NCBI GenBank assembly: GCA_018398765.1
Contig: JAHBMJ010001044.1
Coordinates: 1-36,599 of the forward strand
DNA length: 36,599 nucleotides
Origin: Chromera velia
Lineage: Eukaryota; Sar; Chromeraceae
Reading direction: 5' to 3'
The position numbers were made by a program, and so were the translations under genes. The notes under the pieces are model-generated. The model was not told where the DNA came from. It saw only the letters and a program-made list of their open reading frames with translations, and did not search any database. This document shows, piece after piece, positions 24,909-35,928 of this stretch (position 1 is the stretch's first letter; each line of letters starts with the position of its first letter).

Positions 24909-27900
24909 TTATTTGTTCTTAGAGGCAGCGTTCAGGATCTCTGCGAAGGAGAGTTTGGGGTCGGAGGGCGCGCCCTCAACTGTCTCGGCGCTCTGTGCCT
25001 CCAGACGCCTAGTCCAGTACCCCCCTGCCGATCCAATACCGGCCAGACCTGCAAGACCGGACAGACCGGAGAGACCTGCCAGACCTCCGACGAGCTCAGC
25101 AGTGTTGAGCACGTCTGCAAAGTCCTCAGGGACGTTGTCAGAGTTGACGAACGACCGTGCCAACTGGGCAAAGGATGCCAGCGGCTCGGGGAGAACGTCA
25201 ACCCAGGGAGAGTTGAGAATCTCATCGAAAATCGTGTCGGGCAACTTGCCCTCGTTGATGAATTCGTCGAGGATCTGCTGTCTCTGCTCGGGTGTCACGG
25301 CAGCCCCCCATCTCTCAGAGAAAGCCTCACGGGAGGCAACTCTGTTCTGATCCTTCCACTCGAACCCTGCCAGGTATCCTGCGGGGCAAATGTCAGACAC
25401 ACCGGAGATGGAGTCTCCCTCAGAACGTCCGTTGATGATTCCTCTGCCATCCTTGAAGTCCGAGAAGCTGTTCAGTCTGGTTCTAGTCAGAGTGTCCAGA
25501 ATCTGGAGACGGCGCTTGGCGGCCAACTTATCCTGGTGCTCCTTCACATGGGGTGCGAGCTTCTTGCCTGCGCTAGCGCTGGTGGCAGCGAGGCGGCGTC
25601 CCTGAATGCTTGCGAGGTACTCCGCCTGCCTTCTGGCGAGGTAGGCGTCGTGACCAGTGCCGTAGTCACCGGGTTGAACGCCGGTTCCGGAGGTGGAACC
25701 AGAACCAGAGCCGGAGGACCCAGTGGAGGTGGTGGAGCCGGTGGAGGAAGCACCGGTGTTGGTGGAGGAGGCGGCGCTCATGGTCTGGCTACCTCCGTTG
25801 CTGGTGGTGGGGGCGGAGGGGGCGGGGGCGGTGGATGCCCCGCTGAGAGACTGCCCCTGTCCTCCCATGCTGGTGGAGTCGGAGGAGGACCCGATGAGAT
25901 CATCAGTGAGGGACTCTCTGGCTTTTCTGAGTTGGGAGATTTCATCCTGGGATGCAATGGGATCGGCACAGTCGAACTTGCCGTCGTTGGAAGGAAGGTC
26001 AATGCAGCAGGAATCAGGACCCCCGCAGATGTAAGGGTACTCAAGGCACTCGTTCAGCTCTGCAACAGACAGTCATCAGACGGATGGATGGAAAGGTTGG
26101 GGGAAGACTAGAGCTGCAAAGAATCCACCTCTCCTTTTCTCTTTCGCTATGTTTCAGATGCTGAGAAGAGAGGCAGGACAAGAAAGGCGAGAGAGAAAAA
26201 GATGAGCAAGGGTAAAAGAAAAGAAGAAGAGGCAACAAGCCAGAATGAATACAGAGTGGCCTGTACACCATGCAGGTAGTCAGTCTTCTACTTACCGACG
26301 CATCCATCCTTCGTCTTCTGGAGTCCGAATTCCTCCTTGCACTCACACTCGAAGCTTCCTGCAATCAGGGATGGATCAGGGGAATCGATCAGTCAAATCA
26401 AGTCAGAATGCACGACAACATGCAGGCAGGCAGGCAGGAGAGCAGACTCGTGGAAGGAAAAGGTACGAGGAGAATGCAGAACAGAAAGGTGAGGACACAA
26501 GTAAGTCTGCAGACCCACTGGGAGGGAGGGAAGTCTAATCCGAGCATGACGCATGTCTTTGCTGAGAGTGTTTAGTGATCTCATCACCCGAATGAGCAAG
26601 CAAGCACTCTCTATGTACACGTCACAAAGATGGGTGAAGGCACACAGGCAGGGATCACAGAAAGTAGGCGCACCAACAAAAATGGATTCGCAGAGGGGGA
26701 AGGAAGAAGAAAGAATCTGTCTTGCTGCTTCACTTCGAGAGAAAGTGGCTACTCAACACTCCGCACTCTGACTGACCGACTGTGTTGAAGCACTGGCCCT
26801 CACAGGTGTCAATCATCAGAGCGCACTCGTCAATGTCTGCACACAGACACACGGTGGCGCAAGGGGTGCGCAAACACAAAGGAAAGCAAGAGAGTGAGAG
26901 AGAGAAGAACCAAGGGGCCAAACAGGTCATGAACAAGGCAGGCAGGCAGGCAGGCCAAAGAAGAAATCGCAAAGGCTTCTTCTTGATCCTTTTCTGTTTC
27001 TTCATCCTTTCCTCTGCTCACTTCCTCATTTAATTTCATCGCTTTCGCCCTCCCGCCGTTATTGCCCCTGCCCCTCCCCCATTTCGTATCGTCTTCTCCT
27101 TACCAAGTAAATCGACTTACCGGCACAGTCGATGTCAGTAGGCTGGGTGAACCCGTCGCCGCACTCGCAGCTGTACCCCAACGCTGTGGTGTTGCTTGCG
27201 TCAGTGGCGAAATCAAGAACATCGTTGACGCACACCTGCAGGCAGGCGCTGTCGGCCCCCCCATTGAAGGTACACTCGTCCTTGTCCACAGCCATCGTGC
27301 CGGCTGCGTTGGAGACGAATCTGCTGACTCCCGTGGGACTGAGGGGGTCCTCGACAAGGCACTCGAAGCCTCCCTCGGTGTTCTGGCAGGTCAGCCCCTC
27401 ACCAGTGCAGGGGGGGTCCGTCGTACATTCGTTGATGTCTGCGTGCATCGAGCATCAACAGCACGAGTCAGTTCAGTGACACGGGGAAGGGAGTGAAAGG
27501 AGGAGGCAAGCAGAGGAGAGGAAAAAGGAGGCAAGGATGGAAAGGAGGACCATGAAAACTTGGGGAAGGCCGAGAAAAGCACAGAAGAGACGTGTAGAGA
27601 TGCTCAAGCATTCGAGAGACGTCATGGTGCAGGCAGCCCTTCAGACGCTACCACCAAGTCGAAGATCAGACAGCAAGAGAATCAGCTTGAGAAGCGACCA
27701 ACCCAGACCACCAAAACACGATTGAACCAACGGCAACGACAAGTGAACAGCTTACCAACGCAGGCGAATCCTTTGGGGTCAGTTTCGAAGCCGCTCAGGC
27801 ATGAGCACTCGAAGCCTCCCTGAGTGTTCGTGCAGATTCCTCCCACTCCACACAGATTGTCCAAAAGAGCACACTCGTCAATGTCTTCACACCCAACCCC

Positions 27901-28107
27901 CTTAAGCAGACCGTCACCGGTGAAGCCCTCAGGGCAGGCACAAAGGGCGGTACCCGCGAAGTGGGTTGTCAAGGTACACTCGTAAGGAAAGACACAGGGG
28001 TTGGTGGATGAAAGAGAGCAGACACCCATCAGACCGTCAAGAACTTCCTGAGCCATGGCAGCTGGGGCCATTGCTCCGGCAATGAGGGCTGCCGCGAGAC
28101 TTCTCAT
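24909..28107 (-). CDS. Secreted EGF-domain protein, 5 exons
   Basis: The exons are 28107-27756, 27438-27121, 26836-26777, 26358-26296 and 26059-24909, giving 647 aa. Every intron is GT-AG and phase 1. The chosen start gives a good signal peptide (MRSLAAALIAGAMAPAAMAQ); an upstream in-frame ATG at 28221 would bury it. EGF-like repeats follow. The first is around C30-C73. Calcium-binding types start with DIDECALLDN (75-116), DINECTTDPP, KDECTFNGGA and DIDECALMID; the last is split between exons 3 and 4. A partial one starts ELNECLEYPY. The C-terminal 350 residues are different: a Gly/Ser/Thr-rich linker, a charged helical region (YLARRQAEYLASIQGRR), then a Gly/Leu/Ala-rich stretch near the end. 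Likely extracellular adhesion or matrix; the partner is unknown. Confidence 0.8.
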
Positions 28108-28863
28108 TGTGATAGAGAGTATAAAGAGAAATGTCAGGTCGAGTTCGTGCAACAGAGAGTGAGGCTGTGCAACACCACTCTGTTTTGTTGGCTTATCAGT
28201 TCCTTGCTTGCCACGGGACAAGAAGCCAGCTCAGTTAACAATTCGTTTACCAAGCCGTCTTTCTGAAGATGATGTTGGTGGGGGGTTGGTAGCCGGAATG
28301 CTTTTGGGTGAAAGGTAGTGGTCTGTAGTCGATTAGGGGCTGATTCGTGCTGCTTCATGGCGAAGTTCCCCCCAGGCGAACCGAATATTCTCGCAACAAA
28401 AGCCGATTTTCTCTTTCCGGGGCCTCGAACGGCTTTACGGGACCGCGGCGGCGCCGCTAACGAGCCGCGCGCGCGGCCGGGGCGTTGCGGCGCCGCATCA
28501 GTGCACGTCTGACCTTCATGCCCTGCAGGGCATGCACCCGATGCATGCACACCGATACGCTTGTATGCATGTTAATTTGAACGAACTTTGCAAGTTCCAT
28601 GCAATGCCTCGAAGAGTCATACACCATATTGCTGTGTCAGCTTCTGACGTTGTGCATCACTTTATTCAGGCGAACCTTCATTCCTTCAATATCTGCACAG
28701 CCACTTCAGGTCCGGATCAGTTCCCATAATCGCGCAACGAAAGCAGTCGGAGACAAAAACAGGAAGTAGGCAACCAGTCCGCGCATTTTCTTCCAACGCG
28801 ATCGACCAATGCTGAAAGGGACGTGAATCCCCACTCGTAAGAGGTTTGCCCACATTCGGCGCA
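28108..28863. promoter_or_regulatory. Divergent promoter region with GC-rich core
   Basis: About 750 bp separate the starts of the EGF gene (minus) and the secreted protein gene (plus). The centre (about 28435-28500) is very CpG-rich (GGCGGCGCCGCTAACGAGCC and GCGCGCGCGGCC), unlike the surrounding DNA. GCATGC palindromes follow at 28527-28570. A shared promoter or CpG-island-like element is inferred from position and composition only. Confidence 0.4.
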
Positions 28864-29550
28864 ATGCGTTCCTTGGGCTTTTTCTTTTCGCTCGTGATCT
28901 GTCTGACTCTGCAACACCGGCAGGGGACGTGTTCTTCCGTCCCTCCAGCCGCAGTTGCAAAAAAAGGGATTCAACAGACAAAACGCCGCAACACCACGTC
29001 CTCATCCCCAACTGGATTGGCACCCTCGAGCACGACTGAGAAACAGGAAGCACAGCAGCAGGGACCGCTCCAGACTCGCACAGGTACCGACAGAACATCG
29101 CAACAACTGCCGAAGAGGACAGCATTTGAGGAAGGGAGGGATCGGGTGATCAACAATTTAATCGACTCGATGGGCAACATGGTGCCTGGTCTGCCTGCCA
29201 AAATCACAACCAACCTTCGGCCTTCCAGATCAGAAGACAAGATCGTCATCCCTTCTATCGGGAGCCCCCCTCCTGGAACGAAACCTGAGCCCGAAGCACT
29301 TCCAATCTTTAGTGCCCCTCCACAAACTCTGGTCCAGGCAGACTCAATGAAAGAGGAAGAGAAACAACAACGCCTCACTCATGCTGCAAAACAGACTTCA
29401 GAGAAAGACGACGACCAAATCACCACAACACCACTACTGCTGACTGAGAAGGAGGCGAGGTTCATCCGAACTTTGAGGAAGCGGAACCGCCAGAGGTTCC
29501 AGACACACCCGAGAGAGAAGGCGCCTGCCTACCTCGATGCTGCGTCCTAG
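28864..29550 (+). CDS. Small secreted protein of unknown function
   Basis: A single-exon frame of 228 aa. The start chosen (MRSLGFFFSLVICLTLQHRQGTCSS) gives a standard signal peptide; an in-frame ATG 18 bases upstream (28846) would put six residues ahead of it. The mature protein is hydrophilic, rich in Thr, Gln, Lys, Glu and Pro, and probably disordered in its first half. A short helical segment (FEEGRDRVINNLIDSMGNMVPGL) and a basic end (EARFIRTLRKRNRQRF) stand out. There are hardly any Cys after the signal peptide. I do not recognise the family. It is divergently paired with the EGF gene. Confidence 0.55.
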   Translation: MRSLGFFFSLVICLTLQHRQGTCSSVPPAAVAKKGIQQTKRRNTTSSSPTGLAPSSTTEKQEAQQQGPLQTRTGTDRTSQQLPKRTAFEEGRDRVINNLIDSMGNMVPGLPAKITTNLRPSRSEDKIVIPSIGSPPPGTKPEPEALPIFSAPPQTLVQADSMKEEEKQQRLTHAAKQTSEKDDDQITTTPLLLTEKEARFIRTLRKRNRQRFQTHPREKAPAYLDAAS

Positions 29551-30269
29551 GCGTACAAACAGATCATTGCGGATCCATGGCCTCCACAATGAAAAACAAA
29601 CAACGAAAACAGAATAAGAAAGAAACGAAGAAAAAACACTCACTCACTCTCTCATGCAGACAGAGTGCCCTCTTTGAGAAGGAAGGATTCAATAACAATG
29701 AGAAGAAAAAGGGCCGTTGGATGCTTGAGTACCCTGCAGATCGAGAGGAGAAAGGATTTCATCGAAACGCCGGATGGTTGTCTTCAAAATAAATCCACAC
29801 AATGACATGCATGAATTTGGAAATGAATGTTTTAATATCTGGACGGAAGGGATGTCGCCGTTGGTGTGTCACTGCAGAACACTCGATCGAGACGATGGAG
29901 TGAGTTCAATACAGATCCTCATCTTTTTAAAAAAAGAGAATTTCTCTCTCCATCTCTTTAAACCTTCACTTGAATTCTTTCAAAGACGATCTCTCTGCTT
30001 CTGTGCCTATTCATTTTGATGCATGGTGTTGTCACTTCTTTTTACACTTCGTGCCTCTTTGAAAACCCTCCCCTTCCCGCCCTCTCTCCCTCGATGTGCG
30101 TGTCACAGGGTCGATCTGGATGTTTGTAACGGTTCGTGTTTTTCTGCCTAAGGCCGTGACTGTCTGTGTGCCTGAGGCTGTCTGACAGCCTGTCTAGGGT
30201 CTCCCCCCCCCCCTCTCTCTTCCTCTCCCTCTGTGTGTGCGTGTGGGTGTGTGTATGTGTGTGTGTCAC

Positions 30270-30317
<48 letters not shown>

Positions 30318-30335
30318 TGTGTCTAGGTGTGTGTG

Positions 30336-30376
<41 letters not shown>

Positions 30377-30466
30377 ATGTGTGCATCACTGTGTGTGTGT
30401 GTGAGAGAGAGAGAGAAAGAAAGAAAGTAAGAGAAAGAGAAAGAGAAAGAGAAAGGGAAAGAGAAA

Positions 30467-30497
<31 letters not shown>

Positions 30498-30770
30498 GAT
30501 GTGTGTTCTGTGTATATGTTGTGACTCTTGTGAGAATGTCATGGCGTGTCTCTCTCTACTAGCACTGTTTAACACTCTTTGCTAGAGTATAGCCTAGCTT
30601 AGACGGAACTAGGCCCTGCACTAGCTAAATAAAGAAACAAAAAAAAAAAATTGCTAGTTTTTTTAATTATTTATGCTTTGTTCATCCTGTCCAGCCGCCT
30701 TGTGGCGTCCAGACAGAAGGTAAAACAAGGACAAGAACCTTAGGGAAGATCTAGAGAAGGGACATAAGCT
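29551..30770. other. Intergenic DNA with compound microsatellite
   Basis: This is the 3' flank of the secreted protein gene, then repeats, then an AT-rich part ending at the second Mutator-like element. No convincing exon. Confidence 0.45.
30206..30497. repeat. Compound (CT)n/(GT)n/(GA)n microsatellite
   Basis: CT, GT, GAGA, AAAG and again GT repeats follow one another over about 290 bp. Open frames of Thr-His or Cys-Val through it are artefacts. Confidence 0.9.
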
Positions 30771-31890
30771 AGTGCTAGGAAAAGGTTCAAGGTTCAAGGT
30801 TCACTTCGAAGTAATGAACCTGAATCAGGTTCAAAAACAGGTTTAAAAACAGGTTCAGTTTTAATTAATAGAAACCTCATTTTTTCGTGTTATTTTATGC
30901 CTTTAAATTAGGCTTAAATGCATTTTTAAAACGTTTTATTATAGAATCTATGCCTTAGTAGTGTTTTTAAATAGTTTAAATCAATAATTACGCTCACATT
31001 AGGTGCTAGTCTCAAGTTATTCACTGTTTATAGTCAAAAATTAGTAATCAAAAAGCCTGAAAAAATTGGAAAATGCCATAATTAAATTTATATGATCGTA
31101 TCAATCATGATAATTTAGTCAACATGAGACCGTCACAGCGTTTTTTTCTTTCTTTCATCTGCTCACTGGTTGCCCCGCGGCCCCCGCTCCTCCCCTCCCT
31201 CTCCGTGCACCGCCGCCTCTTTGACCTGCTGCTCCCGGCCTGGCCTGTTGCCCCCCCCCGTGCTCCCCCCCATGGCCCCCACCGCTCCCAGCTACCGCGG
31301 GTGGCACCCAAACATCTGGGTTTACATTCGTTCTAACCTTTTGCCACACAAAATCGGATTGAAACTCTGTTTTCGAATACTTATCAGTGCACCCGATCAT
31401 GTGAATTGGCAATATTGTGTCACCTGCTTTGTACTTCGCATGAGGAGCAACATTCTTGTTCAACCCCCCTCTCGTCTACTTCATCATTCTTTCAACGTCT
31501 CTTGTTCAACTCTATACTTCCTCATTCCTTCAGTGGAGACTGTCCGTTTTAATGCGGGGCCTTGCAAGTAGAAAACTTAGTAAGTCAGTGTACTTCTTCA
31601 CTTTTGCAACCGTCAGCATAAGTTTTTATGCTGACATATACTGACATGCGTCTGTCCGACACAATAGATTGAACCGGCTGGGGACAGTTGCTGTGTGCGC
31701 AGCTCCAGCTTCAGCTCCTTATTTCACCTATATCGGCCGTGGGCGGTGCGGACCTGGCCGGCCTTGTGCCAGTAGCCACACGTCTGGCCTCCAAAACAGG
31801 TTTAAAACAGGTTCAACAGGTTTAAAACAGGTTCAACAGGTTCACTTTTTCAGATTTGAACCTTTTCTCAATGAACCTTTTCCCAGCTCT
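30771..31890. mobile_element. Mutator-like non-autonomous element (copy 2), longer form
   Basis: Nearly identical to copy 1 over its first 410 bp (30771-31183) and last 220 bp (about 31665-31890), with the same terminal inverted repeats (AGTGCTAGGAAAAGG and, inverted, AGAGCTGGGAAAAGG). About 470 bp in between are absent from copy 1. I see no clear target duplication: the flanks read GACATAAGCT and AACGTCGTAA. Loss or a recombined end is possible. Confidence 0.75.
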
Positions 31891-34800
31891 AACGTCGTAA
31901 GCAACACTCGGTCAAGCAACAGCTTACAGAAGGTTTGGCTCTATATTGGTAATCTGGGATTCCAATCAGCTGGGTTTATTCTATTGAGCATGGTTTCAAC
32001 TTATCCCTCTCTCTCAAACTTTAGAGCTCTCTTGATCTGTGACAAACAGACATCAGACTCAAAGGATGCTATCCGTTGCTCAAGTGATATGCAATGTTGC
32101 TTGCATGAATGTGAAGGTCAGACTCAACTTCGATCGACGCGTGCGCGATACGTACGAAGCAAAGCGCGGCAGCGGAATGTGGCGTCAACACGTGGGCTCA
32201 TTCAGATATAGCGCATGCGAGGGTCTAGAGGGCGGCGCCACAGGGTAGGACTCCACATTTATCCACTGTCAGAACAACAGTTATTTTTCATGTAACACTG
32301 CTTACCATATGCTCCCTGCAACACTCACACAACACTAAGTTGAACACTCAAATAACAGTTGTTTGTCTAGTTAAGTGGGTGATAAATAAATAAAAAATGT
32401 ATTTAAAAAAACTTGAAAACTTTCTCAGTTTTTTATTTTTTTATCTAGTGCACGGCCTAGAGACGGAAAATTTATTGGAAATAGGTATAATAGAACTTTG
32501 AAAGACCGACTGGGACGAACCTATACGGTAGCTATATAGAAGATGGAGTATCCAGCTTCTTACAATTTCTTATGTATTAAATTACGGCGTATTATTACGG
32601 CCAAATCTAGGGCCTAATTCGAACTACTAGCTACATAAAAGAATAAATAGGTTTGAAGCTTAATACTGAAACCGCATCCTACCCTACCATTCAGAGTCTG
32701 AAGAGCATGCTCACGAAGACCCCCACCCTCTTTTCATTCATCAAAGAGTTGCATGGGAGAGGGAGAGAGTGCTGGGTGTTTTTTTTTTTTTCTTCTTCTC
32801 CTTCAACTCATCCTCATGCTCTTCAACCTCCTTCTCCTCCTTTTCCTTCGTCTTCTTCCCTTCTTCTTCCTTCCAGGCCCTTCCTTTCCTCCACGCGTGG
32901 CTTCCCCTCTTCTCCTTCCTTCTGCCCCCCTTGCATCTCCCCCCCAGCTTCAAAAGAAAGTTGGCCTAAGTTTTCGTTGTTTAAGGCTTTACAGTATGAA
33001 TTTAGCCCTAGAGGTGACATTAGGTGACATAAAAAGATGCAGATCAAGGAGACGGTAACATCAGTACACACATATGTAAGAACACATGCAACCAGACTAG
33101 GCGTAGGATATTAAAAACAATAATCAAAAATAATAATCAAAACAAAAAAAAAATGACCATATGATTCAAATGCAAAAAATGTAAAGTTTGACCTATAGGT
33201 TGCTACTAGGACCTTCTGGTCACCTAAAAACGTGTTCAAAAATTCAAATGAATTGTTTTGGGATTTTTGAAAGCAATTGTATAGATTTTAATGAAGATGA
33301 ATTCTGAAGTTAGTCTGTATACGATAGGCTGAATTATACAATTTTTGCATTTCCTTCTTCAAGAATTTTGACAACCTCAATCGGCACCTCCGCCTATCCA
33401 CCGACCCACCCATTGTTTCCCGCCGGCATCTTTATCTTTTTTCTTCTAATTTTTTGGAACTCTGAAAGCTTCGCCACCTTCGCGACCCTGAAAATATTTT
33501 TAAAACGCGTTCTGTCATTGTCTTCAATCATGAAACCAAAAGTTGCAGTCTCTGCACTTCGCTCACACTTAGGCTCACACCCACCCCTTCTCTTTAATGA
33601 TGTTGCCAGCATCATCGTTGAATGGTCTTCTTCTTCCTTCCTCGGACAGTCCTAACACACAGTGTAAAAACGCTGGTTGCCAAAGGGATCGGTAGGGATC
33701 GGTCGGTATGTAAAATTCAATTCTAGCGTCACTCAGTAATTTAAGATTCATTTGAATTCATTTCAGTCAGTTCCGTGCGTAGACTTCCGTCTCCTCTTGT
33801 AGATCTCTGTGGATCTTTATATAAAAAACTAAATTTTAATCATCCGAGTCATTTTCTTTATAAAGCTGGTTAAACGTCCTAATAAACTTTAGTTAGAACT
33901 TATGTCTTGACTAGTGTCTTGATTTATATTTCAAAAATAAAAAAAACTAAAATCAAATATTAAAAAAAAAAAACCCGAAAAATGACGTTATGTTTTATTA
34001 TTTGATTTTGATGTTCTACGCCCAGCAACCAGAAATCCGTACCGTGGACCGTACGTCCCGGCTCAGACTCTCGTTTGATTGAATACCTTTAATACCTAGA
34101 CGTTATATGCAGACGCAAGACGTCCCTGCATGACAATTTCATGCTTCACCTAAGGAGGGTTCAAACAATTAACACACAAACAATGTCTTTCTGACCTTTT
34201 CTTCTTCCCTTTGAGCCTACCGTTCTCCGCACACGCAATTAAGTTGAGGTTAAACCGTCCTTTCGAAATGTATACAAGCGAGTTGGAGGGGTGAAGAAAA
34301 CAAAAGAAAATTGGGCGAAGAGCAAGATGCAGTCATTGCAAGATTCAGCTGTCTCTCCCAGATTTCTCTTTTTCCACACGCATACATTCAACGGGGGCGA
34401 TCAAAAAGACAGGTGGGACTTCATTTGTTGTCACGGTTCCTTTGTCTGTTTCTTTCGAGTGCATTGTCTGTCTGCCTCATTTTATTTTTTTTTGCGCAGA
34501 ATCAATACATTTAAGCAGTGACGGCCTTGCACCCCCCCACCGGGCCTCAATCTGTCCTCCCAAGCTCTCCAAATTCTTTCCTTCATTGATTCTTTCCGGC
34601 GGGCCCTTTCGATGCCCTCCCGTCCTTCATGTCATTCGTATGCGATGACTGACAGAGTTTTGAAGACGAAAAATCAAGCACAAGACCACTCTCATGCAGA
34701 CCGTCTCTCTTCTCATTTCGTCCGTACCCTTTCTCTCTCTCCCTCTACCTCTCTAATCGATCAAAGGCAGGCAGGTTCCACGCACCAAAAGTGATCGAGT

Positions 34801-34986
34801 TTTTTTTTCTCCCATGAAGCCCATGCAAAACTGCATGCACCTACTAGAATGTGTTGCTGGATGCTTTCCTTCTTATGAGCCACTTTACCTTTCTTTCTAT
34901 TCCTCTAATCCGCTGTTTCTCTTTCCTTGCTGTCATTCATTCATTGATTTTCAGGCGGAGCATTCTCTCTCGATCGATCCCCACCT
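31891..34986. other. Long intergenic region, no gene seen
   Basis: This is AT-rich (32280-32660, 33070-34020), with a polypyrimidine stretch at 32780-32890 that produces Lys/Glu-rich artefact frames on the minus strand. A 73-codon minus frame (33394-33615) has moderately protein-like composition but no splice or family support. GATCGGTAGGGATCGGTCGG near 33688 is a short tandem motif. Confidence 0.4.
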
Positions 34987-35928
34987 TCAGGCAGTTCCTG
35001 TCACATCCGGAGGCAGTGAGAGGATCGCGAGGTTCATCCCGATCTGCCGTCTCTCAACAGCCACTGCCGTCTCTGCATAGTTCTCACCCAGACAAGAACC
35101 ATCGGCGCTCTTGAACCCATGTTTCCTCGCTCCCTTACTCAACTCTCTGTATGTGGCCGCCATGTCTCTGTCGAGGTTCTCGTAGTGTTCAATTACGAAA
35201 CCCTCATCCTCTACGATCTTCCTCCACGCCCTGTGACCGTGCAGAGTGTCGAAGCACAGACGCTTGTACACATGCTGCTTCGTTGCTTCATCTACCTCTG
35301 AATCACTGCCCAAATATTCATTCAATACCACTACGCCCCCAGGTGCCAACACTTTCTTGACTTCCCTCATGATTTCGGGAAGTTTTTGGTGCACATGGCA
35401 AAATGCAACCTGGGACCAGATATGAGTGAACTTCCGTCCGATGAGTGCCTTCGGAATCTCCGTGAAGGATCCCTCCATGAACTCGAGCTTCAGAGAGGGG
35501 TTCGACTTTGCAATCTCGTCTGCCCTCTCGATGTTCGTGCTGGAGAGGTCCACTCCCGTGCAGGCCGCACCTGTCTGCTCCGCAATTTCTAAGCAGGCCA
35601 AACCTTTCCCACACCCAAGGTCAAGGACAGAAGAAGAATAGTCGATTCTTCCGACAGAAATCATGCGCTCAGTCAGAGCAGACCCTGCTTGAGGAAGAGA
35701 CAGCACGACCTTCGTCTTTTCGTGAAGGTGCGGGAAGTAACCCAGGTGGATGTTGTCACTTCCCCACAAAAGGTCATAGTGGTTTGAAGAGTCATAATAG
35801 GTCTTGGACGCAGCATCCGAAGTCGATCCCATCTTCCGTGCCCTCGTTCTTTTGGTGAGAGTGGAGGCGTACAAGTCTTTCTTCTTGAGGGCAACGAGAA
35901 GTAAATGTTGCGCAGCGCGTGTCTGCAT
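34987..35928 (-). CDS. Class I SAM-dependent methyltransferase, sarcosine/dimethylglycine N-methyltransferase-like
   Basis: A single-exon 313-aa frame. The SAM-binding fold is clear: motif I VLDLGCGKG (101-109), an acidic end of strand 2 in CTGVDLSS (about 123-130), EFMEGSFTEIP (149-159), HIWSQVAFCHV (169-179) and KVLAPGGVVVLNEY (192-205). The preceding YYDSSNHYDLLWGSDNIHLGYF (44-65) matches the entry segment of the glycine/sarcosine/dimethylglycine methyltransferases, which make the osmolyte glycine betaine from SAM. Related families (phosphoethanolamine or tocopherol methyltransferases) share parts of this pattern, so the substrate is inferred. The first 32 residues are basic and without acidic residues except one Asp, possibly an organelle-targeting peptide. 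Starting at the internal ATG (35832, MGSTSDAASK) would give a cytosolic 281-aa form. Confidence 0.75.
   Translation of the reverse strand: MQTRAAQHLLLVALKKKDLYASTLTKRTRARKMGSTSDAASKTYYDSSNHYDLLWGSDNIHLGYFPHLHEKTKVVLSLPQAGSALTERMISVGRIDYSSSVLDLGCGKGLACLEIAEQTGAACTGVDLSSTNIERADEIAKSNPSLKLEFMEGSFTEIPKALIGRKFTHIWSQVAFCHVHQKLPEIMREVKKVLAPGGVVVLNEYLGSDSEVDEATKQHVYKRLCFDTLHGHRAWRKIVEDEGFVIEHYENLDRDMAATYRELSKGARKHGFKSADGSCLGENYAETAVAVERRQIGMNLAILSLPPDVTGTA

Noticed and set aside
25544-26111. Plus-strand Gly-rich frame opposite the EGF gene
   Set aside because: It is the antisense of the Ser/Gly/Thr linker. The minus frame has a signal peptide, EGF motifs and consistent splicing.
30042-30585. Thr-His and Ser-Leu repeat frames on both strands
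   Set aside because: They are microsatellite translations.
30761-31900. Target duplication around Mutator-like copy 2
   Set aside because: GACATAAGCT and AACGTCGTAA do not match well enough to call a duplication.
32653-33071. Overlapping Lys/Glu-rich and Ser/Pro/Phe-rich frames
   Set aside because: They come from a polypyrimidine tract, with no splice or family support.
33394-33615. 73-codon minus frame
   Set aside because: The composition is protein-like but it is short and has no start context, splice sites or known motif.
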